Positions 1-8,179 of a DNA stretch of 64,000 nt are shown one piece after another. The position numbers were made by a program, and so were the translations under genes. Within the stretch, counting starts at the first letter, position 1. Each line of letters opens with the position of its first letter. The notes beneath the pieces were generated by a model. The model made no database searches and had not been told where the DNA came from. It saw nothing but the letters and a program-made list of their open reading frames with translations. Origin of the DNA: Caldilineaceae bacterium (lineage in GTDB: Bacteria > Chloroflexota > Anaerolineae > Caldilineales > Caldilineaceae); the NCBI GenBank assembly GCA_022821545.1, contig JAJEDJ010000001.1:1-64000 (forward strand). Reading direction: 5' to 3'.

Positions 1-150
1 TGTCTGTTCTTGTTTAGCCCTCGCGACCCTTTCCATTCAGATTGCCATGATTGTCAATGCCAAATGGGGCTTGCCACACCGTAATATCTCTGACATCGCT
101 ACCGCTTTCCAGTGACATTTATGCACACCCCTCAGTTAATTTCGAGTCGG

Positions 151-591
151 TTAAGATTCAGTTCTGCGTCGTTGCAGGACTAAGACAGGCTTTCCATAGT
201 ATGCCCCACTGACATGCTCAAGCTCTATGTGCATGATGTCCTCTGCCTGCCCTAGCTTGCTCGTCCAAGTACCATCGGCCAACTGCCTGGCGGCATGTGT
301 TGGAACGTCATTGGCATCAGCGAAAATCGCTACCTTCTCTATTCCCTCTTCCCAAGTGACGTCCTGGCAGATTTCGAATCCGAGACTTTGGAATGCCTCC
401 ACGTAAGCTCTTATCGTGTACTCTCTAATTGCTTCTTCCGGCCAGTAGTACTGATCTTCATCGTCCGGCTCCCACCAATGAGAGTCATCCCCCGCCGCCC
501 ATGCGATGCAATTGTATTGCCGCTCAGCTTCGCTGGTGATACTGTAACCGGCGCCCCTGAGCCCGGGGAACAAGCGCTCAAGGTCTACCAC
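151..591 (-). CDS. DUF7689-like protein, possible Cys-His fold
   Basis: Cytoplasmic-looking protein of 146 aa with no signal peptide or membrane segment. The N-terminus carries a YNCIAWAAGD block (Cys28), followed by a Trp/Tyr/Asp-rich stretch. A THAARQL block (His99) and an SKLG motif come next. I recognise this arrangement as the widespread uncharacterised DUF7689-type family (recalled, not searched). An early Cys followed about 70 residues later by a conserved His resembles NlpC/papain-like hydrolases, but that activity is inference. It is the last gene of a three-gene minus-strand operon: its start overlaps the end of the 150-aa gene upstream by a few bases, which suggests translational coupling. 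No function can be assigned. Confidence 0.75.
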   Translation of the reverse strand: MVDLERLFPGLRGAGYSITSEAERQYNCIAWAAGDDSHWWEPDDEDQYYWPEEAIREYTIRAYVEAFQSLGFEICQDVTWEEGIEKVAIFADANDVPTHAARQLADGTWTSKLGQAEDIMHIELEHVSGAYYGKPVLVLQRRRTES

Positions 592-1037
592 CGCAGGCCC
601 TTATCTCTTGCCCAGCCTAACCAGTCCTGCGCCATCTCTGAGATGATCCCTCTATGTTCCGGAAGCACGGGGTTTTCCTGCGTAATCTCTCGCAGCGCCA
701 AGAACCAGTGACCGGGTCTTTCATCCAGTTCCTTCAAAATCAGCGGCAGCGCCCGCGGCCCCATTCCAATGATCTGAAGGTATGCCGGATGCTGTGAAAA
801 CTCGCGTATAGAAGAAAGATGGGCGCACTCTCTCTCCAGAGTATCTATGAGAAGCCGAAACTCTTCGGCAGTAACTTCCCCATGGGCAAATGGAGAGGCT
901 TCGGTGACTGAAGTGGAGAGTCCTGCATTCAGTCCGGCCTGAAGAAGGTCCCGAATCGGCTGGCCGAAATCTCTTGTCTCGGGGGAGACAAAGATGTCAA
1001 CCGACAGTTGGTCTTCCAAGAGTGTTACGCCTGTCAC
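585..1037 (-). CDS. hypothetical protein, middle gene of TIGR04255 operon
   Basis: Soluble 150-aa protein. The N-terminal part (about 1-60) is acidic and loosely conserved. The C-terminal half contains a helical block starting HPAYLQIIGMGPRALPLIL (about residues 83-101), then W-F-A-L and a closing W-L-W pattern. It looks like a short alpha-helical repeat protein. I recall similar proteins annotated only as hypothetical. The start codon overlaps the stop of the TIGR04255 gene by four bases, and its stop overlaps the start of the DUF7689-like gene. The three are therefore probably one transcript, and their products may act together. Function unknown. Confidence 0.75.
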   Translation of the reverse strand: MTGVTLLEDQLSVDIFVSPETRDFGQPIRDLLQAGLNAGLSTSVTEASPFAHGEVTAEEFRLLIDTLERECAHLSSIREFSQHPAYLQIIGMGPRALPLILKELDERPGHWFLALREITQENPVLPEHRGIISEMAQDWLGWARDKGLRW

Positions 1038-1843
1038 GTCCGTTCCTCCACGTCCAACAGGTCGCGAAGCCGGTCGGTAATACTACCTTCGAATGCCATA
1101 ACTACATTGTCATGGGCGATTCTCACTTCCTTTTTCAATTCTGCCTCGTTCGGGTCTAACGGACGCGAGACTCTGTCGTAAAGATCGAGCATGAAGGCCT
1201 GTGTTTCCCCGGCAAGCTGCGGAGAATCAGCGGGGCCAAATGTGATCAACACAGAATGTCCAGGCTCTGCCTGGGGCGCCTCTACTCTTACGAGAAAGGC
1301 GCCGTGCCTGTTTCCCAAGGACGGCGGGAGATTCGGATAAATCTTGAAGTAATCTTGCATAGGGATTATCGTCCCGGGAATTTCTATCCGATTGATATAT
1401 CGCAGTCCAATGCGAACGATTCTCTTGGGAAGGGCTACCTCATTGTATACGTTCAGCGTCTCATATATGATCGGCTCCCAGTTCTCAAAGTGACGATATG
1501 GGAGCAACTGATTGACCACGACAAGATTCTCGGCGACCTGTATCATGAGGCTGCCGTCCTCGGTAAGGAATTGCATCCACGGCGGCAGCCTTTGTACGCC
1601 TGCCGTCGAAGTTTCGGGCCCCATCGTGATCCTGGCTTCTTGAATTTCCCTCCGTTGCTTTCTAGGAAATCTGGATCTGACTCTCTCGTAAAACGCGCCG
1701 GGCACAGTGTCATCCCAAGACGAGTCGGCGAAGTAGATTTCGCAAAGCGCCTCGACTACAGGGGGATTCCGGTAACTGCGCTTCGTGATCTCTCCCTGCC
1801 GGTGGTCACCGGAAAATCGTCCAGGTTCTGAATCAACGCTCAC
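1034..1843 (-). CDS. TIGR04255 family protein
   Basis: Protein of 269 aa that fits the sporadically distributed TIGR04255 family: the diagnostic Y-x-N-P-P-V-V-E-A-L-C-E-I-x-F block lies near residues 24-38, and a V-x-R-I-G-L-R-Y-I-N-R motif sits in the middle. The family has no known biochemical role and is often found near mobile or defence genes; that context is general knowledge. The GTG start is chosen because GGAGG lies about 8 bases upstream. An extended -10 element is just upstream, so this is the first gene of the operon. A decayed type I restriction gene lies immediately beyond it. Confidence 0.85.
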   Translation of the reverse strand: MSVDSEPGRFSGDHRQGEITKRSYRNPPVVEALCEIYFADSSWDDTVPGAFYERVRSRFPRKQRREIQEARITMGPETSTAGVQRLPPWMQFLTEDGSLMIQVAENLVVVNQLLPYRHFENWEPIIYETLNVYNEVALPKRIVRIGLRYINRIEIPGTIIPMQDYFKIYPNLPPSLGNRHGAFLVRVEAPQAEPGHSVLITFGPADSPQLAGETQAFMLDLYDRVSRPLDPNEAELKKEVRIAHDNVVMAFEGSITDRLRDLLDVEERT

Positions 1844-1868
1844 TGTCTCGCCTCCATGATTACTTCAG

Positions 1869-1877
1869 AGTATAACA
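1869..1877 (-). promoter_or_regulatory. extended -10 promoter candidate for TIGR04255 operon
   Basis: On the minus strand the sequence TGTTATACT gives an extended -10 (TGn-TATACT). It lies about 25 bases before the GTG start at 1843, with the Shine-Dalgarno between them. No good -35 hexamer is visible at 16-18 bases, as is common for extended -10 promoters. Seen by eye only. Confidence 0.35.
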
Positions 1878-1947
1878 CTTTCAGCTACATAGAATGGAAT
1901 AGGCGGTCTTTCGTCTCTCTGTGCTTTTGGCGAGCCGGGAGGACTGT

Positions 1948-2857
1948 TCATGCCGCAAACTGATTCAACGAAACGTAGTCCTTGATGTACTCGGGTACGA
2001 GCAGGCGGTACTTATTCGGCACGCGAGCGTAATCGTCCAGCGGAAGCGAGGCATTGGTCGCAAGCCGGGTGAGCTGACGGCTGGCAACGATCTGCCGGAC
2101 CTCTTCGCTGGTGGCGTATGCCTTGAAGTAGGCCTTGATTACCGGGATCGCCTCGGCCTCGCCCTCCGCCTCCGGCTGATGGTCGGCGACAAACTTGGCG
2201 AACTCCTCCTCCAGCAACTCGTCTTTGGATTTGAACTTGGGAATGATGTCAAAGACCTTCTCCAAAATCTCCCGCAGCGTCAGCCGCCGGTCCACAGCCG
2301 CGGCCATTGTCCTCGATGAAACCGGACCGGTCGTCCTCGTTCTTCCATGCCGCCGCCGACGCGTAGTTCGGGCGCTGGCTGAGAACGATGTAGTCCGCCT
2401 CCACGCGCTCATCGATCAGCCTTCGCGGGTTTGGCGTGACCCGCTGGTAGCTTGCTACCGAATCGGGTGAAGGAAAGGACGTGATGATGTAAGGATTGCC
2501 GCGCTCCAGATCCCAGAAGTAGTGCAAATTCCCGTTGGAGAGGATGACGAAGCGGCAGTTCTGTGAACGGGCGTACCGCCGCGCCTGCTCCTTGCCTGCC
2601 TGCGGGTTGTTGTCCTTCGCCTTGGCCTCCAGGACAATGAGCGGAAAGCCCCGGCTGTCGAGAAGCAGGAAATCGACATAGCCCTTGGCCGTCTTCTCGA
2701 AGTCGTCTCCCAGGTCATCCAGGTCCGGCTTCTTGAGGGTGACGCCAGCCTCGAGCCGGATGTTGGCAGGTTTATCCCCATCGGCAAAGAACTGCCAGCC
2801 CGCTGACTCCAGCAGCTTGTTTATCTTGATGCGTGCAGTCGCTTCTTTCAAGTGCAT
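1948..2857 (-). pseudogene. type I restriction HsdR remnant with internal deletion and frameshift
   Basis: The first about 185 codons from 2857 encode a typical HsdR N-terminal nuclease domain with a PD-(D/E)xK core (Asp62, then Glu77-Ala-Lys79) and the downstream Q-x-x-x-Y element (Gln91, Tyr95). Translation then leaves frame near 2303. In another frame, from about 2310 to 1948, there follows the C-terminal HsdR domain (L-R-E-I-L-E-K-V-F through D-Y-V-S-L-N-Q-F-A-A). The whole SF2 helicase motor expected between them, roughly 600 residues, is missing. The gene therefore cannot make an active restriction subunit. No hsdM or hsdS is present nearby. Both end domains are clearly recognisable, so the decay is probably recent. 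Confidence 0.85.
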
Positions 2858-2987
2858 TCAACCTACGTATTCGCAGTCAAAATCCCCACTATATGCCCTA
2901 CGCCAAAACGAGAAAAAACATTGACAGTTCAATCACAGCCGATCTCATGCAGTACCACACATCACATGTAGTACAACACATGACAGT

Positions 2988-4526
2988 TCAGATGCCGCTT
3001 CGCGGCAAGAGATGCTTTTGCACTTTTCCCATGGCATTGCGGGGCAAGGCGGCAACAAAACGCAAGCGCCGGGGCAGTTTGTATGATGCCAGCTGGCCCC
3101 GACAGTAGCGCTCCAAGTCGACTTCGTCGATGCGGCAGCTGCATACCAGGTAGGCCACCGGGGCCTCGCCCCACTCTGCGTCAGGCTCGCCGACCACCGC
3201 CGCCTCCTCGATGCCGGGGAAGGTGGTCAACATCTCCTCCACTTCGCGCGGGTAGATGTTCAGCCCGCCCGAAATGATGAGCTCATGCCGCCTACCCAGC
3301 AGCGTCACGTAGCCCGTCAGAGGGTCCATGCGCGCCAGGTCGCCCGTCAGAAACCAGCGATTCCCCAACTCGTCCTGCACAAAACTCTCCGCCGTCTTGT
3401 GCGGCGCCCGCCAGTATTCATCGAATACATTGCTCCCCCGCAGCAGCAGCTCCCCCTCCTCGCCCGCGGGCAGGTCCTGCCCCGCCGCGTCCACAATGCG
3501 GGCAAAGACGCCCGGCAGCGGGGTGCCGACGGTGCCGGCGACTCGCGGCCCCGCGTAGGGATTGCTGAAGTTCATCCCCGTCTCGGTCATGCCGTAACGT
3601 TCAAGGATCCGCTTCCCCGTCAGCCGCTGAAATTCATTGTGAATCTCGGCCGGCAGCGGCGCGCTTCCCGAACAGAAGAGCCGCATCGCCGCAAAGGAAG
3701 GGGGCTCCTCCGCCGCCGTCAGAAGATCGACCAGCCGGGTATAGATGGTCGGCACGGCGAAAAACAGCGTTGCGCCGCCGCTCGAAAGCGTGTTCACGGT
3801 CTCCGTCGCATCGAAGGCCGTGCGCAGCCGCACAGTCGCCCCCATCGCAAGGGCGCAATGCAGTCCCACCACTAGGCCGTGTGTATGAAACAGGGGCAGG
3901 GGCAGCAGCAGGACGTCATCCGCCTGCCAGGCCCACGCGCTCAGCAGGCCCGTGACCGTCGCCAGCACGTTGTTATGGGTCAGCACTGCACCCTTACTGG
4001 CGCCGGTTGTGCCGCTCGTGTACATGATCAGCGCGGTCTCCTCAGCGCGCGTCAGAGGGCGCGACGCAGTGGTCCACTCCGTGCCGTCAGCCTCTTGCAG
4101 CCAGCTCTCCGACCGGTCAACCGACAGGACCGTCAGACCCGGCCCGATTTCAATCCCCGCGATTTCATCCAACACGGGCTGGCGCTCGTCCTCGATCAGG
4201 AGAAGCGCCGGCTCGGCATCGTTCAAGATGTGGCTGAGTTCCCGGCGCTGGTAACGCAGATTGACAGGCACCATGATCGCGCCGACCTCAAGGGTCGCCA
4301 GGTAGGCGATCACGAATTCCGGGCGATTGCAGAGATAGAGCGCTACCCGGTCTCCCTTCTGCACGCCCATGCGCGCAAAAGCGGCGGCCCATCTCTCCAC
4401 CTCTCGTTGCAGTTCGGAAAAGGTCAGCTCCAGCGATCCCAACGGCCCGCGGGAATCCTTGAATTCGATCGCGGTCTTGTCCGGCCGGCGTTCGCAGCCA
4501 ATCGCAAAAAGAGTCAGTAGGTTCAT
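2988..4526 (-). CDS. acyl-CoA synthetase, AMP-forming (ANL superfamily)
   Basis: Adenylate-forming ligase of about 512 aa, predicted to activate a carboxylic acid with ATP and load it onto CoA in the cytoplasm. The P-loop YTSGTTGASKG is at residues 169-179. The A5-type RYGMTETG motif, the A7 block W-F-L-T-G-D and the hinge/A8 region (GRR-x-E-L-I-I-S-G-G-L-N-I-Y-P) follow. The catalytic C-terminal Lys lies in N-A-M-G-K-V. Length is standard for fatty-acyl or malonyl-CoA (MatB-like) ligases; the substrate is not decided by sequence. The start at 4526 is preferred over upstream in-frame ATGs because conserved sequence begins there and a GGCAGGG stretch precedes it. It appears monocistronic. Confidence 0.9.
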   Translation of the reverse strand: MNLLTLFAIGCERRPDKTAIEFKDSRGPLGSLELTFSELQREVERWAAAFARMGVQKGDRVALYLCNRPEFVIAYLATLEVGAIMVPVNLRYQRRELSHILNDAEPALLLIEDERQPVLDEIAGIEIGPGLTVLSVDRSESWLQEADGTEWTTASRPLTRAEETALIMYTSGTTGASKGAVLTHNNVLATVTGLLSAWAWQADDVLLLPLPLFHTHGLVVGLHCALAMGATVRLRTAFDATETVNTLSSGGATLFFAVPTIYTRLVDLLTAAEEPPSFAAMRLFCSGSAPLPAEIHNEFQRLTGKRILERYGMTETGMNFSNPYAGPRVAGTVGTPLPGVFARIVDAAGQDLPAGEEGELLLRGSNVFDEYWRAPHKTAESFVQDELGNRWFLTGDLARMDPLTGYVTLLGRRHELIISGGLNIYPREVEEMLTTFPGIEEAAVVGEPDAEWGEAPVAYLVCSCRIDEVDLERYCRGQLASYKLPRRLRFVAALPRNAMGKVQKHLLPRSGI

Positions 4527-4927
4527 GGCGCCCTGCCTGTTGAAATAGGTCCGTCCCGCCCCGCTATTATAGAATCTTGCCCGCGTTTCGCAACCTTGCC
4601 GCCGGGAAATTTTGCCAGCGGCTGCAAGGCGGAGGCGGACGCACTGAGGCATGACTCTGGCCTGACGCCGTGACCTCGGACGCGGTCAACGCAGCACGCC
4701 ACGCGAAGAAGGCGAGTTCTTAACTTGAAATCGGACTTGGTTTTGGAGAGAAATGAATGGAGGAGGGCGATGAGGAGAGGAAACTGCGGCAAGTGCGGCA
4801 GCGGCCCGAACGGAAGTCCTGGTCCGGGCCTGCCGCAATCACCTGTTTCCCCTGGTCGGCCAGATCCTGGCAGATGACTGCGGTGGCCGGAATGAGGGTT
4901 CGTTCCGTGTTTTACTTGCGCCGAAGG
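4527..4927. other. intergenic region, no gene recognised
   Basis: About 400 bases between rpmE (ending 4928) and the acyl-CoA synthetase start. Small open frames here lack homology signals. No clear U-tracted terminator is visible downstream of rpmE, although an imperfect GC-rich inverted repeat lies around 4800-4830. Confidence 0.4.
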
Positions 4928-5281
4928 CTATGCTTCCGGCTCCGGCTCGGCCTCGAGCCTGGACAACACCTCGGCCGCGGCCTGTTCGGGGTCGTCGCCG
5001 CGCGCTCGCGCCCGCCGGGCCGCGGTCTCGGCCTCCTGCCGCACTTCGGCTTCGATCTGCTGGCGGGCGGCCGCGCTTTGACGCGATTCCAGCCGCCTCA
5101 CAAAGCGCTCAACGCGGCCGACCGAATCGACAATACGTTGCTCACCGGTGTAAAACGGATGGCACTGGCTGCAGATGTTGACGTTGATCTCCGGCACTGT
5201 GCTGCCGGTCACCCAGCTGTTCCCGCATGAGCAGTTGACCCGCGCCGCGGCGAAGTATTGAGGATGAATCTCTGGCTTCAT
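4928..5281 (-). CDS. rpmE: 50S ribosomal protein bL31, zinc type, with C-terminal extension
   Basis: Large-subunit protein bL31. The N-terminus M-K-P-E-I-H-P is typical, and four zinc-ligand cysteines are present (Cys17, Cys19, Cys37, Cys40 in C-x-C and C-x-x-C pairs), so this is the zinc-containing C+ form. The family usually ends near residue 70. Here an Arg/Ala/Glu-rich, probably helical tail of about 45 residues is added. A GGGAAGG Shine-Dalgarno precedes the ATG. It follows rpmA with only three bases between stop and start, as the third gene of rplU-rpmA-rpmE. Finding rpmE in this operon is less usual than the rplU-rpmA pair. Confidence 0.95.
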   Translation of the reverse strand: MKPEIHPQYFAAARVNCSCGNSWVTGSTVPEINVNICSQCHPFYTGEQRIVDSVGRVERFVRRLESRQSAAARQQIEAEVRQEAETAARRARARGDDPEQAAAEVLSRLEAEPEPEA

Positions 5282-5284
5282 GTC

Positions 5285-5566
5285 TTATACCTTCCCCAGC
5301 GCCTGCTTCTCTGCAGCGGTGTATACGCTGACCTTTCTGCGGTTCTTCCTGGCCCATTCAAAGGTCACGTAACCATCCTGCAACGCAAAGAGCGTATCAT
5401 CCTTGCCCTGGCCGACATTCGTGCCCGGGAAGATCGGAGTACCCCGCTGGCGTATGATGATGCTGCCGCAGGTCACAAACTCGCCGCCATATCGCTTGAC
5501 GCCCAAGCGCTGGCCGTTCGAATCCCGATTGTTGCGGCTGGAGCCGCCGCCTTTTTTGTGAGCCAT
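5285..5566 (-). CDS. rpmA: 50S ribosomal protein bL27
   Basis: Complete 93-aa bL27 beginning [20 protein letters not shown], the conserved N-terminal arm that reaches towards the peptidyl-transferase centre. The Firmicutes-type cleavable N-terminal extension is absent. The GAGGAG ribosome-binding site sits in the last codons of rplU, so translation is likely coupled. Middle gene of rplU-rpmA-rpmE. Confidence 0.97.
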   Translation of the reverse strand: MAHKKGGGSSRNNRDSNGQRLGVKRYGGEFVTCGSIIIRQRGTPIFPGTNVGQGKDDTLFALQDGYVTFEWARKNRRKVSVYTAAEKQALGKV

Positions 5567-5571
5567 ATCCG

Positions 5572-6144
5572 TTACTCCTCTTTGTTTTCGTTGTCTTCGG
5601 CGTCGTCCGCCCTGGCAACCGTCTCGTCGACAGTGTCGGCCTCTTCCTCCGGCGCCGCCTCGGCAGTCTCTATGGCTTCGACAGTCTCTACCGCCTCGGC
5701 AACGGAGTCGGTTTCGGCGACCGCCGCGACGACAGTCTCGGCCGCGGCTTCTTCTACTATCTCTTCTACTGTCTCTTCAGGCGGAGCTTCTGGGTTCGCC
5801 CCTGAGTTCGCCTCTTCCATGTACTCGAAGCCGTCGCCGCTGATCTTGCTGATCTGCAGACGGGTCAGAAACTGCCGGTGTCCGCGGCGCACGCGCACCC
5901 GTTTCTTGGGGCGATAGCGAAAAACAAGGATTTTCTCGCCGCGGTGCTGCCCGGTAATCCGCGCGGTGACGGATGCGCCTGCGACGTTGGGCCGGCCAAT
6001 CTCTAAACCTTCCTCGCCAGCCACCATCAACACGTCTTCCAGAACGATGCTGTCGCCGACGGCGCCGGCCAGCTTCTCCACCTCAAGAATATCGCCAGGG
6101 GACACTTTGTATTGTTTTCCACCGGTTCGAACGACTGCGTACAT
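5572..6144 (-). CDS. rplU: 50S ribosomal protein bL21 with long acidic C-terminal tail
   Basis: Residues 1 to about 104 are a standard bL21: [12 protein letters not shown] start, then the basic [16 protein letters not shown] block that contacts 23S rRNA. Residues from about 105 to 191 form an Ala/Glu/Val/Thr-rich, strongly acidic, low-complexity tail not found in the usual 103-aa protein. The start at 6144 is chosen because AAAGGAGAG precedes it and the family N-terminus begins exactly there; in-frame codons upstream are not conserved. First gene of the rplU-rpmA-rpmE operon. Confidence 0.95.
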   Translation of the reverse strand: MYAVVRTGGKQYKVSPGDILEVEKLAGAVGDSIVLEDVLMVAGEEGLEIGRPNVAGASVTARITGQHRGEKILVFRYRPKKRVRVRRGHRQFLTRLQISKISGDGFEYMEEANSGANPEAPPEETVEEIVEEAAAETVVAAVAETDSVAEAVETVEAIETAEAAPEEEADTVDETVARADDAEDNENKEE

Positions 6145-6616
6145 CTTGCTCTCTCCTTTGACCGCGCCCGGGTGCCGTCTGTGCGGCCTCTCCGGATCTT
6201 CGGAAAGCGGCTTGCGGGCCTGTTGCTGCACGCGCTCCACGGGTGAAGCGGGTCAGGCCCCGCAATTCGGACGTTAAATGGGTTGGCATCCTTTTGTTGA
6301 AATGCTACCCTCAAAACCAGGGCAGCGATATGAAGTCAGGCCACCCACACAAAGAAAAAGTATATGACAAGAGATGTGATCAGCCAAATCCGAAAGGGCG
6401 AGGGGCGAGTTGAGAGGGCGGCGGAGGCTGTGGCGGAGATTGGGATGCACGCGCTGCGGCGGAAGGATATGTCCAGGAATCTCCTTAATGTATAATAGCT
6501 AAACAAATACCAAAAAGTTGAAATTTGTACAAGTTTTGAACACTTTTTCTTGCGTCTATGGGAGCATACGTTTCCGGCGCTAAGGCAGCCCCGGCCGCGA
6601 TCCATGGAGGATATCA
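6145..6616. other. divergent intergenic region, rplU / crtI
   Basis: About 470 bases between the rplU start (minus) and the desaturase start (plus). A TATAAT hexamer is at 6491-6496 on the plus strand, about 120 bases before the desaturase GTG, but no convincing -35 is spaced correctly. The left part presumably carries the rplU promoter and leader; I cannot locate it with confidence. No gene seen. Confidence 0.4.
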
Positions 6617-8179
6617 GTGTCAAAGATTATCGTTATCGGCTCCGGCTTTGGCGGACTGAGCGCCGCCGTCCGCCTCGCCGCCCGCGGCCACCGGGTCGAA
6701 CTTTTTGAAAAGCGCGACCAGCTCGGGGGCCGCGCTTACGTCTACGAGATTGACGGCTACCGCTTCGACGGCGGCCCCACCGTCATCACCGCACCGTGGA
6801 TTTTCGACGAGATCTGGCAGGCAGCCGGCCGCCGCCGCGAAGCGTACTTTCAACTCGTCCCCTGCGATCCCTTCTACCGCATCTTCGATCACCAGCGCCG
6901 GCCCTTCGACGTCAGCGCCGACCCCGAGGCAATGCTGCGCCAGATTGCAGAGCGGAATCCCGCCGACGTCGAGGGGTACGAGGACTTTCTCGCCAGCTCC
7001 AAAGAGATTTTTGAAACGGGAATGGCCCTTATCGACCAGCCCTTTCTCGACCTCTCCGACATGATCAGAGTCGTCCCCGACCTGATCCGCCTGCAAAGCT
7101 ACCGCAGCGTTTACGGCTACGTCTCAAAGTTTTTCGAGGACGACTTCCTGCGCTGCTGCTTCTCCTTCCAGCCTCTCCTGATCGGCGGCAATCCCCTCAC
7201 CGCGGCCAGCATCTACGTCCTCATTCACTACCTGGAACGGGAGTGGGGCATCCACTACGCCCTCGGAGGGACCGGAGCGATAATCGACGCGTTCGCCCGC
7301 CTCCTGCAGGAGCTGGGCGTCGAAATTCACCTCAATGCCGAAGTCGACCGCATCCTGATTGAACAGCGACGCGCCCACGGCGTCCGTCTCAAGGACGGTT
7401 CAGTCCACAAGGCCGACGCCGTCGTTTCCAACGCCGACGCAGCCTGGACCTACCTCAACCTCATCCCCGCCCACCAGCGGCCCCGCAACAGCGACCGGCG
7501 CGTCAAGAGCAAGAGCTACTCGATGTCCCTGTTCGTCATCTACTTCGGGACAAAGCGGCAGTATCGCGATTCCGGGCTGGCCCACCATAACATCATGATG
7601 CATGCGGAGTACACCGATCTGCTGCGCGATATTTTCCGCAACAAGGAGCTGCCCAAGGCGTTCTCGCTCTACCTGCACATGCCAACCCTGACCGATCCCT
7701 CGCTCGCGCCGGCCGGGGGAGAGGCCTTTTACGTCCTCTCGCCCGTGCCCCATCTCGGCGCGGACATCGACTGGGAACAGCAGGCCGGTCCCTATCGGGA
7801 TGCCATTATGGAGTTTCTCGAGAGGAACTACCTGCCCGACCTGCAAAGCAACATTGTCGCCGAGCACCGCATCGACCCCCGCCATTTCGCCGGCACACTC
7901 AACAGCTATCTCGGCTCCGCCTTCTCCATCCAGCCGACCCTCACGCAAAGCGCCTGGTTCCGTCCCCACAACCAATCGGAAGACGTCGACAACCTCTATT
8001 TCGTGGGCGCAGGCACGCATCCCGGCGCAGGCGTCCCCGGCGTCGTCTCTTCAGCCAAAATCGTCGACAACCTGATCGGCGATCCGGTTCCGGCACGGGC
8101 GCCATCACGATCTAAGCGCCTTGTGTCCACTCATACAGCCCCTTGCGCGCCAGTTGAAAGTCCTCCGGCGGGCGGCTGA
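6617..8179 (+). CDS. CrtI-family carotenoid / phytoene desaturase
   Basis: FAD-dependent oxidoreductase of 520 aa. The N-terminal dinucleotide-binding motif is GSGFGG at residues 8-13, followed by the ELFEK strand and the G-G-R-A-Y segment. The C-terminal bacterial phytoene-dehydrogenase signature ([17 protein letters not shown]) lies near residues 461-477. CrtI enzymes desaturate phytoene or related carotenoids at the membrane. The GTG start is set by GGAGGATATCA. No crtB or other carotenoid gene is adjacent, so the substrate is uncertain; a CrtI-like retinol or C30-carotenoid oxidase is an alternative. The last about 23 codons overlap the 3' end of the convergent M81 gene and lie beyond the conserved family end. 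Confidence 0.9.
   Translation: MSKIIVIGSGFGGLSAAVRLAARGHRVELFEKRDQLGGRAYVYEIDGYRFDGGPTVITAPWIFDEIWQAAGRRREAYFQLVPCDPFYRIFDHQRRPFDVSADPEAMLRQIAERNPADVEGYEDFLASSKEIFETGMALIDQPFLDLSDMIRVVPDLIRLQSYRSVYGYVSKFFEDDFLRCCFSFQPLLIGGNPLTAASIYVLIHYLEREWGIHYALGGTGAIIDAFARLLQELGVEIHLNAEVDRILIEQRRAHGVRLKDGSVHKADAVVSNADAAWTYLNLIPAHQRPRNSDRRVKSKSYSMSLFVIYFGTKRQYRDSGLAHHNIMMHAEYTDLLRDIFRNKELPKAFSLYLHMPTLTDPSLAPAGGEAFYVLSPVPHLGADIDWEQQAGPYRDAIMEFLERNYLPDLQSNIVAEHRIDPRHFAGTLNSYLGSAFSIQPTLTQSAWFRPHNQSEDVDNLYFVGAGTHPGAGVPGVVSSAKIVDNLIGDPVPARAPSRSKRLVSTHTAPCAPVESPPAGG

Noticed and set aside
14..118. 34-codon minus-strand frame after the DUF7689-like gene, with GAGGGG nine bases before its ATG
   Set aside because: Too short, no recognisable family; may be a small gene but cannot be supported from sequence alone.
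2921..2948. TTGACA followed after 16 bases by TCTCAT on the plus strand
   Set aside because: No plus-strand gene lies downstream; the next gene is on the minus strand, so probably chance.
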